From Pseudomonas azadiae (GTDB lineage: Bacteria; Pseudomonadota; Gammaproteobacteria; Pseudomonadales; Pseudomonadaceae): 64,000 nucleotides of DNA. The notes under the pieces were generated by a model that was not told the DNA's origin, made no database searches, and saw nothing but the letters and a program-made list of their open reading frames with translations. Made by a program: the position numbers and the translations under genes. Shown in pieces: positions 19,892-25,894 of this stretch (positions are counted from its first letter, which is position 1; every line of letters begins with the position of its first letter). The stretch spans positions 2,728,001 through 2,792,000 of the forward strand of contig NZ_JAHSTY010000001.1 of assembly GCF_019145355.1 (NCBI RefSeq). Reading direction: 5' to 3'.

Positions 19892-19999
19892 CAGACCGCT
19901 ATCGCAGGCAAGCCAGCTCCCACAATTGAACGCATTCCAAAGTTGGAACACCGTCACCTGTGGGAGCTGGCTTGCCTGCGATGAATTCAACTCGGTCTG
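19892..19999. repeat. REPIN, type B (GGGAGCTGGCTTGCCTGCGAT), left copy
   Basis: Inverted arms 19901-19924 and 19959-19982, plus an outer inverted pair CAGACCG (19892-19898) / CGGTCTG (19993-19999). It is part of a 141-bp segment (19863-20003) repeated directly at 20642-20782 with about 86% identity by eye and no gaps. Confidence 0.9.
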
Positions 20000-20004
20000 A
20001 CTGT

Positions 20005-20310
20005 TTACTGCGCAGCTGGTTTACCTGGCTCTACCACCAGAAGCAGATCATCAAGAATCGCTTTGCCCATTTCACACAGATAATGCGCGGCGAACGCGAA
20101 CCTCTCCGCCCGGGGATCCATGGCAGCCTCAAGCGAGAGCATCTGCGCCAGGCCAAGCACATGCGCGGCGTGTTCGACAGCTTCCCGAAGCGGGACGCCA
20201 GCGTTGACTCGGAACAGCTTCAAATGGCTTTTGTTCTCGCCACAGTCTGCGAAGGTGGCGGCGCCAATGGTTTTTGTTGAGGTGGGGGTAAAAGGTTTTT
20301 CGTAAGGCAT
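20005..20310 (-). CDS. DUF3077 family small protein
   Basis: 101 residues from the ATG complementary to 20308-20310, which has AGGGAG 7 bp upstream. A longer frame extends through the leader, but that segment is the structured RNA region. The sequence (LFRVNAGVPLREAVEHAAHV, then AHYLCEMGKAILDDLLL) fits DUF3077, a pseudomonad-enriched family of unknown function. Several paralogues per genome are common. Its leader contains a strongly foldable RNA, and the gene with its leader lies between two direct copies of a type B REPIN. Confidence 0.7.
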   Translation of the reverse strand: MPYEKPFTPTSTKTIGAATFADCGENKSHLKLFRVNAGVPLREAVEHAAHVLGLAQMLSLEAAMDPRAERFAFAAHYLCEMGKAILDDLLLVVEPGKPAAQ

Positions 20311-20335
20311 AACTAACTCCCTTTGCATGAACAAA

Positions 20336-20445
20336 AAGAGCTGCCCCGAACGTTTCCAGGCGAAAGGTGGCAGCTGTACGCGGGCTGGAAACCGAGGCAA
20401 AAGGAACCCGGCAGACCCGAAGGTCTCCCACGCACAGCCGCCAAA
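20336..20445 (-). ncRNA. Structured leader RNA, C4-antisense-like architecture
   Basis: Read on the minus strand, a 16-bp helix (20427-20442 with 20369-20384, including three G-U pairs) encloses a perfect AGACC-TTCG-GGTCT hairpin (20413-20426). The 3' part of that helix, AGCTGCC, can instead pair with GGCAGCT seven codons' length further on (20369-20375 with 20339-20345). Two mutually exclusive folds lie 29 bp upstream of the DUF3077 start. From memory the layout resembles phage-type C4 antisense RNAs, reported in Pseudomonas annotations; this family assignment is not checked. A second hairpin, GTCGCTG / CAGCGAC at 20531-20549, lies farther upstream. Confidence 0.5.
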
Positions 20446-20641
20446 AAGCACAAACATCAGGCATAAAAAAAGCGCCTGTTGGTTGTTTGACGACGCTGTA
20501 GCGTCCTTAAGCATCGGGTTTCCAGGCCCGGTCGCTGATGAGCAGCGACGCGAGGGAGGTTAGCGCGATGGGCTTTGGGCTGCAACTCGCAGAGAGGGTA
20601 GGATCTTTCTGGTTGATGCGAAGGCAGTGGATTTGTTCACG
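20446..20641. other. Intergenic stretch upstream of the DUF3077 leader
   Basis: Non-coding as far as I can see. It holds a short perfect palindrome GACGCTGTAGCGTC (20490-20503), the hairpin at 20531-20549, and a second copy of GTTTCCAGGC (20518-20527; first copy 20352-20361 within the structured leader). It presumably contains the promoter for the DUF3077 unit, but no clear -35/-10 pair was found. Confidence 0.4.
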
Positions 20642-20670
20642 GTTCAGCCAGGGAGAAATCCGCCAACTGT

Positions 20671-20778
20671 CAGACCGCTATCGCAGGCAAGCCAGCTCCC
20701 ACAGGTGACCGAGTTCCAACCTTGGAATGCAATCAACTGTGGGAGCTGGCTTGCCTGCGATGAAGTCACCTCGGTCTG
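20671..20778. repeat. REPIN, type B, right copy
   Basis: Same structure as the copy at 19892-19999, in the same orientation, including the outer CAGACCG/CGGTCTG pair. It lies between the DUF3077 unit and the SCP2-like gene. Confidence 0.9.
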
Positions 20779-20787
20779 ACTGAAGCC

Positions 20788-21162
20788 CTACTTCTTTTTC
20801 TTCGGCCTCAAATACTTGGTCAACCCCTGAAACCAGATCACCAACGCCGGGTTGCCCTTGATCTGGATCGACTTGTCCTGAATGCCCGTCATGAACGCCA
20901 ACTGTTTGTTCTTCGCCTGCAGCGTGGCGAAGCCGTAGGCGGCATCCTTGAAGGCAATAGCAAACGCCGGCGCGGGGTGAACACCCGAGCGGCTGGTGAT
21001 GCGCTGGTTTTTGACGATGAAGTGGCGGGCGACCTTGCCGTCAAGGGTCTGCAGCTGGAAGGCCAGGTCTTTGTCACCCAGTTGCTGCTGAAAGGCAGGA
21101 TTGGTGCGGCTGGCTTTGCCCATCATCAGGCCCAGCACCCACAGCAGAAGACGAAATTTCAT
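20788..21162 (-). CDS. SCP2-like small conserved protein
   Basis: 124 residues from the ATG complementary to 21160-21162 (MKFRLLLWVLGLMMGKASRTN). Residues 25-120 resemble the SCP2 sterol-carrier-like fold: QLQTLDGKVARHFIVKNQRI, a central AIAFKDAAYGFATL, and IKGNPALVIWFQGL. The C-terminus is very basic (RPKKKK). Function unknown; it may bind a lipid-like ligand. As I recall, PAO1 has a homologue directly next to the HU-like gene (PA5347-PA5348), whereas here the T6SS locus lies between them. Confidence 0.65.
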   Translation of the reverse strand: MKFRLLLWVLGLMMGKASRTNPAFQQQLGDKDLAFQLQTLDGKVARHFIVKNQRITSRSGVHPAPAFAIAFKDAAYGFATLQAKNKQLAFMTGIQDKSIQIKGNPALVIWFQGLTKYLRPKKKK

Positions 21163-21222
21163 GCACACGGCCTCGGTGTAATTATTGAGTGGCCGCAGCA
21201 GTTTAACGATTTGCAAGAGGAA

Positions 21223-21261
21223 CGCCACCGATCTTGCGCATTAGCGGAAGATCGGCTGGCG
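21223..21261 (-). terminator. Terminator-like hairpin after tagQ
   Basis: CGCCACCGATCTT (21223-21235) pairs with AAGATCGGCTGGCG (21248-21261) with one bulge. Read on the minus strand it is followed by a T/C-rich tract. It lies 25 bp past the tagQ stop and would separate the T6SS operon from the SCP2-like gene. Confidence 0.5.
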
Positions 21262-21286
21262 TTTGACGCTTATAGCAGCATGTTAG

Positions 21287-22213
21287 TTAAGCGGGTGTTG
21301 GGCAAGGCACTGGCGCCCAGTCAACCAGGTTAGGGTCGCGGCAAGCGCCTTCCATTTGCGCCTTGCCGGCATTGGCGACCTGCTTGCTTTCAGCCTGCTT
21401 GGCCGTTGCCGTCTGAAGGGTTTTCTCGGTGGCGACCGCTTCTTTCGGTACGACTGGCAGAGGTGGCTTTTTAGCAACCTTGACCGGCTTCTTACCTTTG
21501 GTCGGCGCGACAACAGGCGTGGTGTCAGCGGTCGCAACGGTCACGACATCATTACGCTGCACGCCCACTTGCTGCAGGTCTTTCTCATAAGCCTGGGTGT
21601 AGTTGTTCAGGTCTTCGCTGGCCTTGCCGTTCACCGCAACGATCAGGTCGTTGGATTCCTTCAGACCCGCAACGATTTCCGCCAGGCGCTTGCGGCCCTC
21701 GGTGTCGTTGACGGTCTTGGCCTTACGATCGGTAACAAGCTTGGTGAACGCACTCTGATAGCACTGTTGCGACGCCTTGGCGTACGCGGTGCTGCGGTCG
21801 ATGTCGGAGGCGCTTTTGTTCACATCGGCGGCATAGGAAGCAATGCGCTGGTTGTCGTCGGCGATCTGCTTCTGACGCTCGGTGTAGTAACCCGCTGCGC
21901 CGCCTGCGAGGGCGCCGCCGGCGGCACCGATGGCCGCGTTACGGCCACGCTTTTCCTTGTCGCCGGTCAGCGCGCCCAGCAGGGCACCGCCGGCCGCGCC
22001 GATGGCTGCACCGGTGACGACCGACTTGGTCATGTTCGAATCGGTCGCGCGCAGGTGCTGCACCGGCTCGTAGCAGTTGGGGTAGTACTCGACCTTGGTG
22101 CTCGACGCGACCTTGGAGGCCGGCGACGTGGCGCAACCGGTCAGCACCGTGCTGAAGCCGGCCGCGATCAGCAGCAAGTGACGCTTGGAAACCGCCTTAC
22201 GGGAAAAAAGCAT
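21287..22213 (-). CDS. tagQ: TagQ-like outer-membrane lipoprotein of the T6SS threonine phosphorylation pathway
   Basis: 308 residues. The signal peptide ends in lipobox VLTGC (Cys about residue 27), followed by ATSP, which predicts the outer membrane. A glycine-zipper segment (about residues 66-108, SVVTGAAIGAAGGALLGALTG and a second GAAGGALAGGAAG) could insert in membrane. A helical middle and a Lys/Pro/Ala-rich tail follow. It is last in the minus operon after tagR, tagS and tagT, matching the PAO1 tagQRST set. There TagQ tethers TagR at the outer membrane to relay envelope signals to PpkA. Name given by position and lipoprotein character. Confidence 0.75.
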   Translation of the reverse strand: MLFSRKAVSKRHLLLIAAGFSTVLTGCATSPASKVASSTKVEYYPNCYEPVQHLRATDSNMTKSVVTGAAIGAAGGALLGALTGDKEKRGRNAAIGAAGGALAGGAAGYYTERQKQIADDNQRIASYAADVNKSASDIDRSTAYAKASQQCYQSAFTKLVTDRKAKTVNDTEGRKRLAEIVAGLKESNDLIVAVNGKASEDLNNYTQAYEKDLQQVGVQRNDVVTVATADTTPVVAPTKGKKPVKVAKKPPLPVVPKEAVATEKTLQTATAKQAESKQVANAGKAQMEGACRDPNLVDWAPVPCPTPA

Positions 22214-22297
22214 AGGTTGTGTTCTCGTTTAAGTTTGACTTGCCCAGCACGGCAACCGCCGCCTGAGTCCCTTCCAAGCTCGCCATACAGCCAACGA

Positions 22298-24010
22298 TCA
22301 AGACCGCTGACCGCTCGCTGCGAGCAATTCCTTCAAGATCGTTGCCGGGTCGGCCCGCTGTTGCTTGCGGTAGTTGCCGACATGGCGAACGAACAGTGTT
22401 GCGCGCGTCACCAGGCTCTTGCCGAGCACTGGCTTGCGATCCAACTCTTCCTTGATCCGTTGAAACTGCGCCTGGATCACCGCATCGGTGTAGCGCGTGC
22501 CGGTGGCCAGGTTGTCGATGTAGATCGCCACCGCGCCATCGAGGGCGCTGCGACCATTGGCGATAGCCATCTCAAACAGCTGGGCGCTGGCCGTGTCTTT
22601 GCTATCCAGGGCCTGCTGGCGACTCTTCTGCAGGTTGGCCAGGCGGATGTTGTAGTTGCTGATGGTTTCAGCAACCAGCGCGGCCGATTGAATCAGGTTG
22701 CCCGCCGCTTCTTCGCGTTGTTGGGCGATCAGCGAGACGTTGCGCTTGAGCTCCTCGTTGACCAGCCCCAGCTCGGCTTGCAGCTTGGGGTCGACGCTGG
22801 CGGCAATGATGCTGTCCAGGCGCTTGGTCGGGTCCTGGGCGTCGTCGATGGCGTCGGTCAACGACGCCAGGCGCCCCTCTTTCTGCCATTGGGCGAACAG
22901 CTCCTTGTAGCGCGAGCGCGGTGCCGACAGCGCGCCGATCGCCACGCGAAAACCCGTGGTCTCGTTGCTTTGCTCGGTGCCGTCGGCGGCGAACAACGGG
23001 TATTCGCGGCGCATGCCGGTGAACAACGTACCCTCGCCTTCCAGGTAATTGCCGCCCTTGACCACAAAGCCGCCATACGTGCCTTGGCGGCGCCCGGCGT
23101 GCACCAGTTGGAACGACTCCTGGACCATTTCCGCTGCGTTGCCGATCACATCGAACAGACCGATCGGGTTGGGCAATTTGGTGCCGATGGGCATCAGGCG
23201 CGCGGCCTGGCCGGTGCCGCCGGCAACCTGGTTGAACACCGCGTAATCGCCGAGCGGGCCGTCGCTTTCGCTGCCTTCGACGCGGCGCGGGAACAGGCGT
23301 CCTTCCAGGTCCTGGCGGCTCACGGCCTGGCCACCGCGCGCGGCGAACTCCCACTCCACTTCGGTAGGCAGGCGCACAAAGCCCAGGCCGCCGTCGTCCG
23401 CCGAAGCGCCGCGCCCGCTCACGGGCAACAGCTCGCGGTGGTATTTCATCAACCAGGCGCTGTATACCGCCGAGAAACGCTCGGCTTCAAAGCGCGACAG
23501 CTTGACCTTGGGCAAGCGCCCGGCCATGCCGGTGGGCGCATCGCATGCGGGCGCAGGTTCGCCACTGGCCAGGGACTGCGCCTGGGCCATCACTTGGGCG
23601 TATTGGCGCGCGGTCACTTCGTACTTGCCGATGAAATACAGCATCGGCTTGAGCGGGGTCTTGGCATCGGTCTTGGGCATCAAGGGCGCGATGACTTTAT
23701 TCCACTCCTTGGGCAAGTCCTTGAGGGTGAACTGGCCGTTGATGAAATCGCGGCGGTAACCGGAAATAAACGACTGCTGGTAGCCCGCCTCGCCTTCAGA
23801 AAACGGGTAGCCGAGACTGATCTCGCGGTCGTCCAGGGTGCCTTGGGCCAACACGTAGGCGTAGCGGAACACCATATTGCCTTCGCACGGCAGCGGCAGG
23901 CTGACGTCGTCCGGCAACGGCTTGGGGTTGTCCAGCTTGTCGCTGGCCTCATCGGCCCAGGCCAGCGAAGCCAGGGTCAGCGCCACGGCGGCGCCTAGTA
24001 ACTTATACAT
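22298..24010 (-). CDS. tagR: TagR, FGE-like periplasmic activator of PpkA
   Basis: 570 residues from the ATG complementary to 24008-24010, which begins a clear signal peptide (MYKLLGAAVALTLASLAWA). A formylglycine-generating-enzyme/sulfatase-modifying domain occupies about residues 110-360, with IGKYEVTARQYAQVM, RLPTEVEWEFAARGG, GLFDVIGNAAEMV and ETTGFRVAIG. A long C-terminal helical region (about 370-560) follows. In P. aeruginosa TagR acts upstream of the kinase PpkA in the posttranslational activation of H1-T6SS. It overlaps tagS by 8 bp and is translated from the same operon. Confidence 0.88.
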   Translation of the reverse strand: MYKLLGAAVALTLASLAWADEASDKLDNPKPLPDDVSLPLPCEGNMVFRYAYVLAQGTLDDREISLGYPFSEGEAGYQQSFISGYRRDFINGQFTLKDLPKEWNKVIAPLMPKTDAKTPLKPMLYFIGKYEVTARQYAQVMAQAQSLASGEPAPACDAPTGMAGRLPKVKLSRFEAERFSAVYSAWLMKYHRELLPVSGRGASADDGGLGFVRLPTEVEWEFAARGGQAVSRQDLEGRLFPRRVEGSESDGPLGDYAVFNQVAGGTGQAARLMPIGTKLPNPIGLFDVIGNAAEMVQESFQLVHAGRRQGTYGGFVVKGGNYLEGEGTLFTGMRREYPLFAADGTEQSNETTGFRVAIGALSAPRSRYKELFAQWQKEGRLASLTDAIDDAQDPTKRLDSIIAASVDPKLQAELGLVNEELKRNVSLIAQQREEAAGNLIQSAALVAETISNYNIRLANLQKSRQQALDSKDTASAQLFEMAIANGRSALDGAVAIYIDNLATGTRYTDAVIQAQFQRIKEELDRKPVLGKSLVTRATLFVRHVGNYRKQQRADPATILKELLAASGQRS

Positions 24011-25187
24011 CTCTGATTCCTTCAGAAGCCTGGATACGCGCCACTCGCCAACCGCCACAGGCCGCCGCCACGGCGCTGACGCCGAGGACTGCAACCAGGC
24101 CCAGGCCGTAATGATGCGCCAGCAGGCGGCTGGCGTGTTCGCCCGGCACCTGCACGAATAATTTATTCAAGCCCGCCTCGGCCAGGCCATGCAGACCGGC
24201 GCTGAGCACGGCGGCAAAGCCTGCGCTATAGAGCGCCTGAAGCACCACAAACAACAACAGCCCACCGGTGGAAAACCCCAACAGGCGCAACACCGACAAT
24301 TCTCGCCGCTTGCGCGCCACCGCAGCCAGCGCGCCAGCAAAGATAGCCGCGAATGCCCCCGCCAACGCCAGCCCACAGATCACCCAAAACACAATCGACA
24401 GATTGCGGCTCAAAGACTGCACCTGCGCGATGGTCTGCGCCTGGGTCGACACCAGCAGATTCTGTCCGGCGAAAAACACGCGCAGCGACTCCACGTCGGT
24501 GAGGCTGCGCGCATACAGGCGAAACGCCGGATACACACGCTGCTCGCTCACACCCACTTCATCGCCGGTCCACCCCAACGTCGGCACTGTACGGCCATCG
24601 CGGTAATCTTCAACGGCTTCAAGCAGCCGCAAGTCGGCAAACAAACCGTCGCGGGCAAAGGCTTCCAACGGCAGTACCGCCAGCACTTGTACCCGCGTGC
24701 GCTGGGCCTCCACGCGCCCCGCCACTTGCCGCGCAAAACTGCTTTCCAGCCAATCCCCAGGCCGCGCCGCCAGCTTCTCGGCCGCGGTGTGGCTCAACAC
24801 GATCTGGTCCAGGCCCCTTGGCACCGGTAGCCCGGCGAGCAAGGGGTCGCCCGACGCCGTCGGCAGCATCTCCAGGGCCAACGTGCCCACCTGCGCCGTC
24901 GCCGCAATCTGCCGCGTACGCGGTATGGCAAACGCCACATCGGCGCGCTGGCCAAGTTGCGTGATAAACGCGCTGCTGAATCGACCACCGCCCAGCGGAA
25001 TAATTTCACGGGTGGCGGGATCGGTCTGCAAACGTTCGGTCAAACTGCTAACCAGTCCAAATTTCAGGCCGAATAACACCAGCAAAGGCGCGATGACCGC
25101 GACCAGTGCCAGCACCGAACAGGCGGACAGCCAGGCATCGTTGCGATAGTCCTGCCAGGCCAGCGACGCCACCAGACCGATGCGCAT
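24003..25187 (-). CDS. tagS: TagS, permease of the TagTS transporter-like complex
   Basis: 394 residues from the ATG complementary to 25185-25187, with GGGAGG 7 bp upstream. The layout is that of MacB/FtsX-type permeases: one N-terminal membrane segment (about 18-45, ACSVLALVAVIAPLLVLFGL), a large periplasmic domain, and three C-terminal membrane segments (about 265-385). With the ATPase TagT it forms an inner-membrane complex needed for PpkA-dependent activation, perhaps linked to lipoprotein handling. Its start overlaps the tagT stop (TGATG), and its end overlaps the tagR start. Confidence 0.88.
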   Translation of the reverse strand: MRIGLVASLAWQDYRNDAWLSACSVLALVAVIAPLLVLFGLKFGLVSSLTERLQTDPATREIIPLGGGRFSSAFITQLGQRADVAFAIPRTRQIAATAQVGTLALEMLPTASGDPLLAGLPVPRGLDQIVLSHTAAEKLAARPGDWLESSFARQVAGRVEAQRTRVQVLAVLPLEAFARDGLFADLRLLEAVEDYRDGRTVPTLGWTGDEVGVSEQRVYPAFRLYARSLTDVESLRVFFAGQNLLVSTQAQTIAQVQSLSRNLSIVFWVICGLALAGAFAAIFAGALAAVARKRRELSVLRLLGFSTGGLLLFVVLQALYSAGFAAVLSAGLHGLAEAGLNKLFVQVPGEHASRLLAHHYGLGLVAVLGVSAVAAACGGWRVARIQASEGIRDV

Positions 25188-25894
25188 CAGCACGCCTCCC
25201 CGAGGGTGGCGGTGACGCCGCCGTCGGTGTCGCGACGGCAACTGATGCGCCGCACCTGCAAGCCACTGGCGCGGGCAAGCGGCTCGTCATGGGTGGCGAT
25301 CACACAGGCCGCACGGTGTTTACCGGCCTGGGCCAGCAGGGCGTGCATCACGCGCTCGGCGTTCAAGGGGTCGAGGGACGCCGTCGGTTCGTCCGCCAAC
25401 ACCAGTTGCGGCGCATGGGCCAACGCGCGAGCACAGCTGACACGCTGGCGTTGGCCCACGGAAAGCGCAGCCGGTTTCTTGGCCAACTGATCGCCGATCT
25501 CCAATTGCTCGGCCAGGCGCGCCACGCTGCCGTCGTCCTTCAAGCCCAGCAGTTGCCGGGACAAGGCGATATTGCCGCGCACATCAAGAAAGCCCAGCAG
25601 GCCACCGGTTTGCAGCACATAGCCCAAATGCTCGCTGCGCAGCGCGGCCAAGGTGGATTGCTTGTCCGCCCGCCACAGCCCGGCGATGTCCTGCCGGTTG
25701 AATTCAAATTGCCCGACCTGATCCGGCGCCAATACCAGCGCCAACAGGTCCAGCAAGGTGCTCTTGCCACAGCCGCTCGGCCCGACAATCGCCACTTGTT
25801 CACCCGCGCGCAGCGCCAGCGCCGGGATTACCAGGCTGTAGCGCTGGCTACCGACGCCCCGGTTCTTGTGCACCGCGCTCAGGTTCAACATCAC
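25187..25894 (-). CDS. tagT: TagT, ABC-type ATPase of the TagTS complex
   Basis: 235 residues with all ABC signatures: Walker A GPSGCGKSTL (about residues 38-47), the LSVGQRQR signature (about 143-150), and Walker B LVLADEPTASLD (about 160-171). It is LolD/MacB-like in size and sequence. The gene ends in a 1-bp overlap with tagS and starts 4 bp inside the end of ppkA, so it is part of the tightly packed tag/ppk module. Confidence 0.9.
   Translation of the reverse strand: MMLNLSAVHKNRGVGSQRYSLVIPALALRAGEQVAIVGPSGCGKSTLLDLLALVLAPDQVGQFEFNRQDIAGLWRADKQSTLAALRSEHLGYVLQTGGLLGFLDVRGNIALSRQLLGLKDDGSVARLAEQLEIGDQLAKKPAALSVGQRQRVSCARALAHAPQLVLADEPTASLDPLNAERVMHALLAQAGKHRAACVIATHDEPLARASGLQVRRISCRRDTDGGVTATLGEAC

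Noticed and set aside
20311..20514. Extended N-terminus for the DUF3077 protein (169 aa from 20514)
   Set aside because: The upstream frame passes through the strongly structured leader RNA. A good ribosome binding site and the family start point to 20310.
19892..20778. CRISPR array made of the repeated palindromes
   Set aside because: The repeats are paired inverted REP arms with REPIN architecture. They are not regularly spaced direct repeats with unique spacers, and no cas genes are present.
21356..23998. Long open frame (880 codons) on the plus strand opposite tagR/tagQ
   Set aside because: It is the antisense of well-supported genes, its protein is rich in His, Gln, Arg and Val in the manner of high-GC shadow frames, and it resembles no family. 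The same holds for the long frames opposite ppkA (26368-28404), tssM (31199-33955), vgrG (48730-51162) and rhs1 (53047-55290).
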